From NCBI GenBank assembly GCA_023410055.1, contig JAEYQK010000017.1, positions 1-64,000 of the forward strand: 64,000 nt of DNA, written 5' to 3'. Position numbers and translations under genes: made by a program. The notes under the pieces are model-generated. The model had not been told where the DNA came from. It ran no database searches and saw nothing but the letters and a program-made list of their open reading frames with translations. Positions 34,921 through 44,307 of the stretch are shown here, in pieces. This DNA comes from Acidobacteriota bacterium (GTDB lineage: Bacteria > Acidobacteriota > Terriglobia > Terriglobales > Acidobacteriaceae). Each line of letters starts with the position of its first letter. Position 1 is the stretch's first letter.

Positions 34921-35838
34921 ATGGGAGTTGTAACCACAGAAGCACACCCAGGTAACGGAGTCGCGTCAGCTAGCACGGACACCCGTCAGCCAGTCCGTGG
35001 CAAGCGGCGGCTCCGTTTGCGAGAGCCGGGGGTATTACCCGGTTTCGGCCTCTCGCTGGGATACACACTTGTCTATCTCAGCTTGATAGTCCTGATTCCA
35101 CTCAGCGCGATATTCCTGAAGACAGCAACGATGCAGTGGCCCCGCTTCATTGAGACGATTCTGTCCCCACGCGTCGTCGCTTCCTACAAGCTAAGTTTCG
35201 GTGCATCGTTTTTGGGAGCAGCCATTAACTGCATATTCGGGTTCGTTGTGGCCTGGGTTCTTGCTCGTTACAGGTTTCCCGGAAAGCGCTTTGTCGATGC
35301 GTTAGTTGATCTGCCGTTTGCTTTGCCAACAGCGGTGGCCGGAATCGCGTTGACCTCTCTATACGCTCCCAATGGCTGGTTGGGCCGCTACTTAGTGCCA
35401 CATGGAATCGAAGTGGCATTCACGCGAGTCGGTGTTCTCGTTGCGCTGACCTTCATTGGCTTGCCCTTCGTCGTCCGAAGCGTTCAGCCTGTGCTTGAAG
35501 ATCTCGACACTGACATCGAGGAGGCTGCGGCCAGTCTGGGCGCAAACTCCTGGCAAACTCTCACGCGAGTGATCCTCCCAACCGTGCTTCCCGCACTGTT
35601 GACTGGGTTTGCACTGGCCTTTGCACGCGCACTCGGTGAATACGGTTCTGTTGTGTTTATCTCGGGCAACATGCCGATGAAGACAGAGATCACGTCGCTT
35701 CTGATCATCACCAAGCTAGAGCAGTACGACTATGCTGGTGCAACCGCCATCGCCGTCGTCATGCTCGTCACCTCGTTCGTGCTGTTGCTGATCATCAATG
35801 CTTTGCAGGCGCGGACCCGCAGATTCCAGGAGGCATGA
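34921..35838 (+). CDS. cysT: Sulfate ABC transporter permease CysT (CysU)
   Basis: A 305-residue inner-membrane permease with six helices. The EAA-loop (EAAASLGANSWQTLTRVILP) contacts the ATPase CysA, and FARALGEYGSVVFISGNMP is diagnostic of CysT. The N-terminal 40 residues are polar and longer than usual. It begins seven bases after the sbp stop and ends overlapping cysW. It forms the heterodimeric pore with CysW. Confidence 0.95.
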   Translation: MGVVTTEAHPGNGVASASTDTRQPVRGKRRLRLREPGVLPGFGLSLGYTLVYLSLIVLIPLSAIFLKTATMQWPRFIETILSPRVVASYKLSFGASFLGAAINCIFGFVVAWVLARYRFPGKRFVDALVDLPFALPTAVAGIALTSLYAPNGWLGRYLVPHGIEVAFTRVGVLVALTFIGLPFVVRSVQPVLEDLDTDIEEAAASLGANSWQTLTRVILPTVLPALLTGFALAFARALGEYGSVVFISGNMPMKTEITSLLIITKLEQYDYAGATAIAVVMLVTSFVLLLIINALQARTRRFQEA

Positions 35839-36686
35839 TGAGCGAACTAGGACGAGATCGGCGTAAAAGTAGCGAACCTCTTTGGGCGAAGATTGCGCTA
35901 ATCGCGATTGCGATGGTGTTTCTTGTTGTCTTCCTGGTGCTGCCTCTGGCAAGCGTCTTCGTACAGGCGTTCGAAAAAGGATGGCAAGCGTATCTGGATT
36001 CGATCCGCGAACCCGACGCGCTCTCTGCGATTCGCTTGACGTTGATAACGTCTGGCGTTGCTGTGAGTGCCAACCTTATATTTGGACTTGCCGCAGCGTG
36101 GGCCATCACGCGCTTTTCCTTCAAGGGCAAGAACTTCCTGATCACCCTGATAGATCTCCCGCTCGCAGTATCGCCAGTCATTTCTGGATTGATTTTTGTG
36201 TTGCTCTTCGGCCTGCACGGCTGGTTTGGGCCCTGGCTGGATCAGAGGGAAATCCGAATCGTATTTGCCTTGCCCGGCCTCATTTTAGCGACGATATTCG
36301 TTACTTTTCCGTTTGTCGCACGTGAGCTAATTCCCTTCATGCAGGCGCAAGGCTCTGAGGAGGAGGAAGCCGCCCGGGTCTTGGGCGCTGGCGGATGGAA
36401 GACGTTCCTGCGCATTACGCTGCCGAACATTCGCTGGAGCCTGTTATACGGCGTAATCCTTTGTAGTGCCCGCGCCATGGGTGAATTCGGAGCAGTCTCG
36501 GTTGTCTCAGGTCACATACGCGGTGAGACGAACACGCTGCCTCTGCACGTCGAGATTCTCTACAACGAGTACAACTTCAGCGCCGCGTTTGCTGCGGCAT
36601 CTCTTCTGAGCATCGTGGCGATCGTGACTCTCGCCGCAAAGAAACTGATCGAGTGGAAGGCTGAGATACGCGGAGGACGGGCGTGA
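35838..36686 (+). CDS. cysW: Sulfate ABC transporter permease CysW
   Basis: A 282-residue permease with six helices, the EAA loop (EEEAARVLGAGGWKTFLRITLP) and SARAMGEFGAVSVVSGHIRG, typical of CysW. ATG 35838 is four bases after AGGAGG; the adjacent ATG 35835 overlaps the cysT stop and is only one base from it. Its end overlaps cysA by four bases (GTGA), so the three transport genes are translationally coupled. Confidence 0.95.
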   Translation: MSELGRDRRKSSEPLWAKIALIAIAMVFLVVFLVLPLASVFVQAFEKGWQAYLDSIREPDALSAIRLTLITSGVAVSANLIFGLAAAWAITRFSFKGKNFLITLIDLPLAVSPVISGLIFVLLFGLHGWFGPWLDQREIRIVFALPGLILATIFVTFPFVARELIPFMQAQGSEEEEAARVLGAGGWKTFLRITLPNIRWSLLYGVILCSARAMGEFGAVSVVSGHIRGETNTLPLHVEILYNEYNFSAAFAAASLLSIVAIVTLAAKKLIEWKAEIRGGRA

Positions 36687-37753
36687 GTATTGAAGCACGT
36701 AACATCTACAAGAACTTTGGTGACTACGCGGCACTGTCCGACGTCAGCCTGAAGGTTGATTCGGGTGAACTGGTGGCTCTACTCGGCCCGTCTGGATCCG
36801 GGAAGACAACGTTGCTGCGAATCATTGCAGGGTTGGAATATCCAGATAACGGATCGATCCTGCTCAACGACGAAGAATCCACAGATCACGATCCCGCGCG
36901 GCGAAGGGTCGGCTTCGTCTTTCAACACTATGCCCTGTTCCGCCACATGACCGTGTTCGAGAACGTGGCTTTTGGATTGAAGGTGCAGCCACGTAACAAA
37001 CGCCTATCCAAGTCCGATATTCGCGACAAGGTCACGAAGTTGCTTGAACTCGTGCAGCTTGAGCGTATGGCGAAGCACTTCCCCTCCCAGTTGTCGGGAG
37101 GACAGAGGCAACGTGTTGCGCTGGCGCGCGCACTGGCAGTTGAACCTAAAGTCCTGCTACTGGACGAACCATTCGGAGCGCTGGACGCTAAGGTCCGCAA
37201 AGAGCTGCGCCGCTGGCTGCGCCGCCTGCATGACGAGATCCACATAGCGAGTGTGTTCGTGACGCACGATCAGGAGGAGGCGCTCGAAGTTGCCGACCGA
37301 GTCGCCGTAATGAATCAAGGACGACTTGAACAGGTGGGCACGCCGGACGACGTCTATGACAATCCGGCGAACTCGTTCGTCTACAACTTCCTTGGAAACG
37401 TAAACCTGTTCCACGGTCGAGTGGACAACGGCCGCGCTCGCGTCGGAGAGTTCGAGATCGCTTTGCCTCCACACGCAAACGGAGACAACGGCCGCGCTCT
37501 GGGGTATGCGCGCCCCTACGATTTGGATTTGAGCCGCCATGCACAGGACTCACACGCCATCAGCGCGCATATTCGTCACGTTTTCGGCGTCGGCCCGATC
37601 GTCAAGCTCGAGTTGCAGCGCGCTGACACGGGTGACCTGCTTGAAGCGGAGATCACCCGCAAGCATTACCGCGACCTCGGCCTGGAGCTCGGCGAAACGG
37701 TCTTCGTTACTCCGCGCAACCTGAAGATGTTCGCTGAGGATTACAGCATTTAG
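36683..37753 (+). CDS. cysA: Sulfate ABC transporter ATP-binding protein CysA
   Basis: A 356-residue ATPase with GTG start behind GCGGAGGACG. It has Walker A GPSGSGKTT, Q-loop FVFQHYALF, signature LSGGQRQRVALARA, Walker B LLLDEPFGALD, switch histidine VFVTHDQEEA and a C-terminal TOBE-like domain from about residue 240. It energises CysTW uptake of sulfate. Three bases separate it from cysH. Confidence 0.95.
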   Translation: MSIEARNIYKNFGDYAALSDVSLKVDSGELVALLGPSGSGKTTLLRIIAGLEYPDNGSILLNDEESTDHDPARRRVGFVFQHYALFRHMTVFENVAFGLKVQPRNKRLSKSDIRDKVTKLLELVQLERMAKHFPSQLSGGQRQRVALARALAVEPKVLLLDEPFGALDAKVRKELRRWLRRLHDEIHIASVFVTHDQEEALEVADRVAVMNQGRLEQVGTPDDVYDNPANSFVYNFLGNVNLFHGRVDNGRARVGEFEIALPPHANGDNGRALGYARPYDLDLSRHAQDSHAISAHIRHVFGVGPIVKLELQRADTGDLLEAEITRKHYRDLGLELGETVFVTPRNLKMFAEDYSI

Positions 37754-37755
37754 GA

Positions 37756-38481
37756 ATGAACATGCCGTCTGATTTTCATTTACCGAATTGCGGTGCCGAA
37801 GAAGCCTTGAGGCTTTCAGTCGAGCACTTCGGCCCCACTCGCATCGCGCTGGGTTCCAGTTTCGGCGCTGAAGACCAGGTGCTTACGGACATGCTGAGCC
37901 GCGTTCAACTGCCGACGCGAGTTTTCACGCTCGATACCGGACGCCAGTTTCAGGAGACCTACGACACGATGCAGGCATCGACTTCACGTTACGGGATTCG
38001 ATACGAAGTCTACGCGCCCGAAGCATCGGACATTGGCGAGCTGATCTCTGTCGAGGGGCCGAATCTTTTTTACAAAAGCATCGAGAAGCGAAAAGCGTGC
38101 TGCGACGTCCGAAAGCTCAGGCCCTTGCGAAAAGTGCTGGCCACGGTCGATGCATGGATCTGTGGCTTGCGTCGAGATCAGGCTGTGACACGCTCAGGGG
38201 TCGAACTCGTCAGTTGGGACGCCGAGTTCAACATTTACAAGATCTGTCCACTGTTCGACTGGCCCGAAGAGCAGGTCTGGGATTACATCAAGACGCGCAG
38301 CGTTCCTTACAACTCACTTCACGACCATGGGTTCCGCAGCATCGGTTGCGCGCCATGCACGCGTGCAGTCGAACCGGGAGAGGACGTCCGCGCCGGACGA
38401 TGGTGGTGGGAGTCTCCCGAACACAAGGAATGCGGGCTTCACAAGTCACCGCTTCACCGGCAACAAGGGTCACAGGCGTAA
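37756..38481 (+). CDS. cysH: Assimilatory APS reductase (CysH, iron-sulfur type)
   Basis: A 241-residue reductase making sulfite from activated sulfate. Cysteine pairs C115-C116 (KACCDVRK) and C198/C201 (IGCAPC) are the [4Fe-4S] ligands found in APS-specific enzymes and absent from the PAPS-specific E. coli type. The catalytic Cys226 lies in KECGLH near the C-terminus. The PP-loop fold is seen in SSFGAEDQV and FTLDTGR. The organism therefore probably reduces APS directly, which fits the decayed APS-kinase domain of the CysN encoded downstream. Confidence 0.94.
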   Translation: MNMPSDFHLPNCGAEEALRLSVEHFGPTRIALGSSFGAEDQVLTDMLSRVQLPTRVFTLDTGRQFQETYDTMQASTSRYGIRYEVYAPEASDIGELISVEGPNLFYKSIEKRKACCDVRKLRPLRKVLATVDAWICGLRRDQAVTRSGVELVSWDAEFNIYKICPLFDWPEEQVWDYIKTRSVPYNSLHDHGFRSIGCAPCTRAVEPGEDVRAGRWWWESPEHKECGLHKSPLHRQQGSQA

Positions 38482-38484
38482 AGC

Positions 38485-39366
38485 ATGGATCATCTGGAAA
38501 AACTCGAAGCAAAGAGCGTCTACATCCTGCGCGAAGCCTATCGCGAGTTCAAGAACCTGTGCATGCTGTGGTCGATTGGCAAGGACAGCACGGTGCTGGT
38601 TTGGCTGGCGCGGAAGGCCTTCTTCGGCCACGTGCCGTTGCCGCTCGTGCACATCGACACGCACTACAAGATCCCCGAAATGATCGAGTATCGCGACCGC
38701 CTCGCGCTCGAATGGAACCTGAACATGGTCTACGGCGAGAACCGGGAAGCGCTCGATGCGAAACGCACGTTTCCTGACGGCAATGTAGACCGGCTCACGT
38801 GCTGCCGCAACCTCAAGACCGAGGCTCTCAAGCACACGCTTGCGGGTGATTGGCCGCGATATCGCATGGACCACAAGCTGCGCCGTTACGTAGTTGACGA
38901 GAACAAGGAGCCCTACACCGGCGTGATCGTCGGGGCGCGTGCTGATGAAGAAGGCAGCCGTTCCAAAGAACGCTACTTTTCACCGCGTGACAAATACAAC
39001 GAGTGGGACGTGGGCGATCAGCCGCCCGAGTTGTGGAACCAGTTCAAGACTGACTTCGCTCCCGGCACACACGTTCGTATTCATCCCCTGCTCGACTGGA
39101 CAGAACTGAATATTTGGGAGTACATCGAGCGCGAGAATATCCCGACGGTTTCTCTTTACTACAACCAGGGCAACGGGACGCGTTACCGATCGCTCGGCTG
39201 CTGGCCTTGCACAAATACGGTGGACTCCGATGCGCGCAACGTTCCGGAGATCATTTACGAATTGCGTACCGGAAAGTTCGCCAACATCGCCGAGCGTTCC
39301 GGCCGGGCGCAGGACAAAGACGACGGCGGAGGACTTGAGACCTTGCGCCGCGACGGGTACATGTGA
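38485..39366 (+). CDS. cysD: Sulfate adenylyltransferase subunit 2 (CysD)
   Basis: A 293-residue ATP sulfurylase catalytic subunit of the PP-loop family. It shows SIGKDSTVLVWLARKAF, HIDTHYKIPEMI, the SRSKERYFSPRD loop and CWPCTNTV, all typical of CysD. It forms APS from sulfate and ATP with GTP hydrolysis by CysN. It starts four bases after cysH, and its TGA shares a base with the cysN ATG (TGATG). Confidence 0.96.
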   Translation: MDHLEKLEAKSVYILREAYREFKNLCMLWSIGKDSTVLVWLARKAFFGHVPLPLVHIDTHYKIPEMIEYRDRLALEWNLNMVYGENREALDAKRTFPDGNVDRLTCCRNLKTEALKHTLAGDWPRYRMDHKLRRYVVDENKEPYTGVIVGARADEEGSRSKERYFSPRDKYNEWDVGDQPPELWNQFKTDFAPGTHVRIHPLLDWTELNIWEYIERENIPTVSLYYNQGNGTRYRSLGCWPCTNTVDSDARNVPEIIYELRTGKFANIAERSGRAQDKDDGGGLETLRRDGYM

Positions 39367-41210
39367 TGCAAACGATTCAAGGAACTGAGAGCCCAATCGC
39401 TCCACTTGTTGCTGCGGCGCCTTCGCGCGAGCAGATGAACATTGTTGTCGTCGGCCACGTTGACCACGGCAAAAGCACCGTCATCGGACGGCTGATGGCT
39501 GACACGCACTCACTGCCCGAGGGCAAGCTCGAGCAAGTGAAAGCCATGTGCCTCAAGAACGCGCGCCCCTTCGAGTACGCGTTCCTGCTGGATGCGCTCA
39601 AAGACGAGCAGGCGCAGGGCATCACCATCGACACGGCGCGTTGTTTCTTCAAGACCGCGAAGCGCGACTACATCATCATCGACGCACCGGGACACGTCGA
39701 GTTTCTGAAGAACATGGTCTCAGGTGCTGCCCGCGCCGAAGCCGCGCTTCTGGTCATCGACGCGCACGAGGGAATTCAAGAGAACTCTACTCGCCACGGC
39801 TACATGCTCTCCATGCTCGGCATCAAGCAGGTGGTCGTGCTCGTGAACAAGATGGACCTGGTCAACTACGACCTGAGTGTGTTCGAGCGGATTCGCAAGG
39901 ACTACTCAGATTTCCTCAAGCAGGTCAACATCACTCCGATCGACTTCGTGCCGATCGCGGCTCGAGACGGAGACAACATCGCCGAACGCGCGGTGTGGTC
40001 TCCGAATGTGAAGACCGTACTCGATCACATCGACTCGTTCGTCAAAGAGAGCGAACGGGAAGAACAGCCCTTCCGTTTCCCGGTGCAGGACGTCTACAAG
40101 TTCACGGCCAACAACGATGATCGCCGCATCTTCGCGGGCACGGTTGAAACAGGCTCGATCGGTGTAGGTGACGAGATCATCTTCTTGCCTTCTGGCAAGC
40201 GGTCCCGGATCGCAACCATAGAGTTGTTCAACGCGCCGACGAAGCGGCAGGCGCTGGCGGGGGAGGCCGTCGGTTTCACGCTTGCGGACGAGCTTTATGT
40301 CCGCCCGGGCGAAATCATATGCAAGGCCGCCGACTCGCCGGCGATCACCAGCACTCGTTTCCGCGCCAATGTCTTCTGGATGGGCAAGGCTCCGCTGATC
40401 AAGAACAAACGTTACAAGCTGAAGCTTGCGACCCTGCGTGCGCCGGTGCGTCTGGTTGAAATCGTCAGCGTCCTCGATGCCTCTGAACTCACTGCGGAGC
40501 ACGGCAAGCAGGAAGTTGAGCGTCACGAAGTCGCCGATTGCATCTTTGAGACAACCAAGCCCATCGTGTTCGACCTTTCACGAGAGATTGAAGGCACGGG
40601 ACGCTTCGTTCTGGTGGACAACTACGAGATCGCCGGTGGCGGCATCATCACCGAGAATGCGTCGGCATCCTCCTCCGTGCTTCAAGAACACGTGCGGCAG
40701 CGAGAAGCGTCGTGGGAGCACAGTCCCATCACGGCATCCGTTCGGTCGGCACGCTATGGACATCGTTCGAAGTTCGTGGTTGTGACAGGTGCATCTGAGG
40801 CCGCAAACAAGGCAGTTGCCCAGGCACTTGAGCAACGTCTGTTCCAGCAGTCCTCCCTGGCTTATTACCTCGGCATGACGAATATCGAACGTGGGTTGGA
40901 CAGCGATGTCCTCGATCCGTTCGAACACCGTGAAGAGCGCATCCGCAGGCTCGGCGAACTCGCGCGCATCCTTACCGACAGTGGGCAAATCTTCATAACA
41001 ACCGTAACTGACGTGGATGTCTATGACATTGATCTTCTTGCGACCCTCAATGCGCCTAACGAGGTACTCGTTGTAACGGTTGGTCCGTCCGAATACGAAG
41101 GCGTGAGGTCTCAGGTTCACATTCCCGAGGGGGATCCGGTAGACTCCGCGGTTGATCGAGTGTTCGCCTGCCTGAAACAGCAGGAGATTATCCCCGATTA
41201 TTCGATCTGA
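39366..41210 (+). CDS. cysN: Sulfate adenylyltransferase subunit 1 (CysN) with degenerate APS-kinase tail
   Basis: A 614-residue protein. Residues about 22-440 are the EF-Tu-like GTPase CysN, with VVGHVDHGKST, DAPGHVEFLKNM and NKMDL motifs. The remaining 175 residues align with APS kinase (CysC), for example in ALEQRLF and ERIRRLGELARIL. The kinase P-loop GLSGSGKST has become GASEAANKA (residues 475-483), and the DGDN motif reads LGMTN. The kinase half is therefore almost certainly inactive in ATP binding. The chosen ATG overlaps the cysD stop; a GTG three bases earlier is equally possible. Confidence 0.93.
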   Translation: MQTIQGTESPIAPLVAAAPSREQMNIVVVGHVDHGKSTVIGRLMADTHSLPEGKLEQVKAMCLKNARPFEYAFLLDALKDEQAQGITIDTARCFFKTAKRDYIIIDAPGHVEFLKNMVSGAARAEAALLVIDAHEGIQENSTRHGYMLSMLGIKQVVVLVNKMDLVNYDLSVFERIRKDYSDFLKQVNITPIDFVPIAARDGDNIAERAVWSPNVKTVLDHIDSFVKESEREEQPFRFPVQDVYKFTANNDDRRIFAGTVETGSIGVGDEIIFLPSGKRSRIATIELFNAPTKRQALAGEAVGFTLADELYVRPGEIICKAADSPAITSTRFRANVFWMGKAPLIKNKRYKLKLATLRAPVRLVEIVSVLDASELTAEHGKQEVERHEVADCIFETTKPIVFDLSREIEGTGRFVLVDNYEIAGGGIITENASASSSVLQEHVRQREASWEHSPITASVRSARYGHRSKFVVVTGASEAANKAVAQALEQRLFQQSSLAYYLGMTNIERGLDSDVLDPFEHREERIRRLGELARILTDSGQIFITTVTDVDVYDIDLLATLNAPNEVLVVTVGPSEYEGVRSQVHIPEGDPVDSAVDRVFACLKQQEIIPDYSI

Positions 41211-41251
41211 CGCGTGGTTCCGAAGTCGGGCTCATTGCATCGATAAGGATC

Positions 41252-42844
41252 ATGAAATCGCCATGCGATGAACTGGTAATCCGCACAGGTCTTGGCGGAG
41301 TTCGGTGTGCCGAAGGCGCGAGAAGGTGGATACTGGTCGCTACCATTCTCGCATCGAGCATGGCCTTTATCGACAGCACCGTCGTCAATGTCGCGCTGCC
41401 TGCAATTCAATCCAGCTTTCGCGCAACTGTTGTTGATGTGCAATGGGTGGTCGAAGCGTATGGTCTGTTTCTCGCCTCCCTGATACTGGCCGGCGGCTCA
41501 CTGGGAGATCTACTTGGCCGACGTTTGGTGTTTCAGGCGGGCGTGGCCATCTTCGCCGCCGCTTCGGTCGGTTGTGGGTTTGCTACGAACATTCATTTGT
41601 TGATCATCGCCAGGAGCGTTCAAGGAATTGGGGCTGCGCTGCTGGTGCCGGGCAGCCTTGCCATTATCAGTACATCCTTCGACGAGAATAGCCGTGGCCG
41701 GGCAATCGGAACCTGGTCGGGTTTTACGGCGATCACGACAGCGGTCGGACCGGTTCTTGGGGGGTGGCTAGTTCAGCATGCTTCCTGGCGATGGGCCTTC
41801 TTCGTGAATGTGCCGCTGGCTGCGGTCGTTCTCGCGATTTCTTTTTGGCGTCTTCCCGAGAGCCGCAGTGCGGCTACGACTCGCCTCGATTGGGCGGGGG
41901 CCATTTTCGCCAGCATCGGCTTGAGCGGCTTGGTTTACGGCTTCATCGAATCAACCAATCTGGGTTGGAGACATCCTCTGGTTTTTGGCAGTTTGATCCT
42001 TGGCTCCGCCTGCCTTGTTGGGTTCGCATTTGTCGAAAGACATCTCCCTTCGCCGATGGTGCCACTCGCTCTTTTTGAATCCCGGAGTTTCACTGGGGCG
42101 AATCTGCTCACACTCTTTCTCTACTCGGCTGTCGGCATATTCTTCTTTCTGTTTCCGCTGAACCTGATCCAGGTGCAGGGCTACTCCGCAACCGCGACTG
42201 GCGCGGCCATGCTCCCAATGATCTTGCTGATGTTCCTGTTGTCACGGTGGTCTGGGGGATTGGTGACGCGCTACGGCGCGAGGATCCCGTTAGGGATCGG
42301 ACCACTCATCACAGCAGTCGGATTCGTGTTGTTCACGGTACCCGGCGTTGGTGGCAAGTATTGGACAACATTCTTTCCGGCGATCATTGTGCTGGGCCTC
42401 GGCATGGCAGTCACCGTTGCTCCGCTAACGACCGCTGTGATGAATTCAGTGAGCCAGGATCGCGTGGGCACCGCTTCGGGGATTAACAATGCTGTTGCTC
42501 GCGTGGCTGGCGTACTTGCGATTGCAATACTCGGCATTGTGATGGTGGACGGCTTCGGTTCGCGCTTGAATCATAGGATCACGAACATGTCGCTGCCACC
42601 TGACATTGTGCAGGAGGTGCGAGCGAATGAAACCAAATTGGCTGGACAGCAGCTTCCCCCCGGTCTCGATCATTCGTTGAGAATCGCGTTGAGAGATGCA
42701 ATCACAGACGCATTCGTGTTCGGCTTCCGGATCATCATGTTGTTGTGCGCAGGACTGAGCATTGCGAGCGCTGCGGCTGCATGGCTCATGATTCCGAAAC
42801 GCACTCTGCTCGCGGCAGATCAGGTTACTCATCGTGCCGCGTAA
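41252..42844 (+). CDS. DHA2-family MFS multidrug exporter (EmrB/QacA type)
   Basis: A 530-residue 14-helix transporter of the drug:proton antiporter-2 family. Helix 1 carries ASSMAFIDSTVVNVALP (motif D1) and motif A appears as GGSLGDLLGRR. Motif C-like residues lie in GFTAITTAVGPVLGGWLVQ. The ATG follows GATAAGGATC. It lies 41 bases after cysN but has no clear functional link to it. Substrate is unknown; no EmrA-like adaptor is next to it. Confidence 0.9.
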   Translation: MKSPCDELVIRTGLGGVRCAEGARRWILVATILASSMAFIDSTVVNVALPAIQSSFRATVVDVQWVVEAYGLFLASLILAGGSLGDLLGRRLVFQAGVAIFAAASVGCGFATNIHLLIIARSVQGIGAALLVPGSLAIISTSFDENSRGRAIGTWSGFTAITTAVGPVLGGWLVQHASWRWAFFVNVPLAAVVLAISFWRLPESRSAATTRLDWAGAIFASIGLSGLVYGFIESTNLGWRHPLVFGSLILGSACLVGFAFVERHLPSPMVPLALFESRSFTGANLLTLFLYSAVGIFFFLFPLNLIQVQGYSATATGAAMLPMILLMFLLSRWSGGLVTRYGARIPLGIGPLITAVGFVLFTVPGVGGKYWTTFFPAIIVLGLGMAVTVAPLTTAVMNSVSQDRVGTASGINNAVARVAGVLAIAILGIVMVDGFGSRLNHRITNMSLPPDIVQEVRANETKLAGQQLPPGLDHSLRIALRDAITDAFVFGFRIIMLLCAGLSIASAAAAWLMIPKRTLLAADQVTHRAA

Positions 42845-42890
42845 CCTTCGTGAGTTCCAGCGCATCCGACTGCGTGAGGACAGGTTGGGG

Positions 42891-43658
42891 ATGAACGACA
42901 GCTCCGGCATCGCCATCGAGTTTGCGAAAGTGCGGTACGGGTTGGATGGCGGAAGAGTGCTGCTCTCGGACTTCAACCTTGCGGTGCGCCGCGGCGAAAC
43001 GCTGATACTGCTTGGGCGAAGCGGTTCTGGGAAAACCACTCTGCTGAAGCTGGTCAATCGACTGCTAGAGCCGAACGATGGCGAAGTACTGATTGAAGGT
43101 AAGCCGTCTCATGAGTGGGACGTGATCAAGCTTCGCCGTCATCTCGGGTACGCGATCCAGGATGTCGGACTGTTCCCGCACTATACCGTTAGGGAGAACG
43201 TGGGCCTGTTGCCGAAGCTCGAGAACTGGGATTGCCACAGGACAGACCAGCGTGCCGAAGAAGTGTTGCGGTTGGTCGGCCTTGCGCCGGAGGAGTTCGC
43301 GTCACGATATCCGAGACAATTGTCCGGCGGGCAGAAACAACGGGTCGGACTTGCACGGGCGCTCGCGGCCGATCCCCCGATCCTGTTAATGGATGAACCG
43401 TTCGGCGCGCTTGATCCGATTACACGAGCCGAATTGCAGCGCGAGTTCGAGGTGCTGCGCCGTCAGCTCGGCAAGACCGTGGTATTCGTTACGCACGATG
43501 TCAGTGAAGCGTTGCTGCTGGGCGACCGCATCGCGCTGATGGAACCGGGAAGACTGCACGGCGTCTATACGCCACGAGAGTTCGTTGACTCTGGCGACGA
43601 GCAAGTGCGCTCCTACATGGAAGCATTTCGTGCCGGGCGACATATCCTTCAATCGTGA
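42891..43658 (+). CDS. Osmoprotectant ABC transporter ATP-binding protein (OpuCA/ProV type, no CBS)
   Basis: A 255-residue ATPase with Walker A GRSGSGKTT, the Q-loop AIQDVGLFPHYTV typical of glycine betaine/choline importers, signature LSGGQKQRVG, Walker B ILLMDEPFGALD and switch FVTHDVSEA. The usual OpuCA/ProV length is near 380-400 residues because of two C-terminal CBS domains. These ionic-strength sensors are absent here, so osmotic gating must differ. I chose ATG 42891 (MNDSSG); upstream in-frame starts overlap the exporter gene. Confidence 0.9.
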   Translation: MNDSSGIAIEFAKVRYGLDGGRVLLSDFNLAVRRGETLILLGRSGSGKTTLLKLVNRLLEPNDGEVLIEGKPSHEWDVIKLRRHLGYAIQDVGLFPHYTVRENVGLLPKLENWDCHRTDQRAEEVLRLVGLAPEEFASRYPRQLSGGQKQRVGLARALAADPPILLMDEPFGALDPITRAELQREFEVLRRQLGKTVVFVTHDVSEALLLGDRIALMEPGRLHGVYTPREFVDSGDEQVRSYMEAFRAGRHILQS

Positions 43659-43668
43659 GTAAGTAAGC

Positions 43669-44307
43669 ATGTCAGTGTTCCAGTTCATGTCGCGTCACCG
43701 GCAAGAAGTTCTCACGCTGACGTCCGAGCACCTCTGGCTGGTCGGGATGTCAATGCTTCTGGCCATCGCTATTGGCGTGCCACTGGGAATAGTCCTGACG
43801 CGCAGGCCACGATGGAAAACTGCAATCCTCGGCACGAACAATGTCATTCAGACGATCCCCAGCCTGGCGCTGTTCGGGCTGCTGTTGCCGCTGCCGTGGC
43901 TGGGCGCGCGTGCGGACCGACTCGCCATCGCCGCGCTCACCCTCTACGCGCTTCTGCCCATCGTGAGAAACACGTACGTCGGTATCATCGGCATCGAGCC
44001 TCCGGTAAGGGAAGCCGCCGTCGGCATGGGACTGACGCCGCGGCAGTTGCTTTGGCACGTCGAACTGCCGCTCGCTTCAACAGTGATACTGGCCGGCATT
44101 CGTACCGCGACGGTGATCACCGTTGGCGTTGCGACGATCGCGGCCGCCATCGGCGCGGGTGGACTCGGCGAATTCATCTTTCGCGGCCTTGCGATGGTGG
44201 ACAACGACGTCATCCTCGCCGGCGCGATCCCCGCCGCTGCGATGGCTTTGCTCGCCGACGCTTCACTCGCTGGCGTGCAGCATCTTTTGAGCGCCGGTCA
44301 CCAATGA
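43669..44307 (+). CDS. Osmoprotectant ABC transporter permease (OpuCB type)
   Basis: A 212-residue permease with five to six helices (LWLVGMSMLLAIAIGVPLGIVLTRRP near the start) and the EAA-type loop VREAAVGMGLTPRQLLWHVELPLA. It matches OpuBB/OpuCB of quaternary-amine importers. No second permease (OpuCD) is present, so a homodimer is expected. The ATG is 11 bases after the ATPase stop, and its TGA overlaps the next start (ATGA). Confidence 0.9.
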   Translation: MSVFQFMSRHRQEVLTLTSEHLWLVGMSMLLAIAIGVPLGIVLTRRPRWKTAILGTNNVIQTIPSLALFGLLLPLPWLGARADRLAIAALTLYALLPIVRNTYVGIIGIEPPVREAAVGMGLTPRQLLWHVELPLASTVILAGIRTATVITVGVATIAAAIGAGGLGEFIFRGLAMVDNDVILAGAIPAAAMALLADASLAGVQHLLSAGHQ

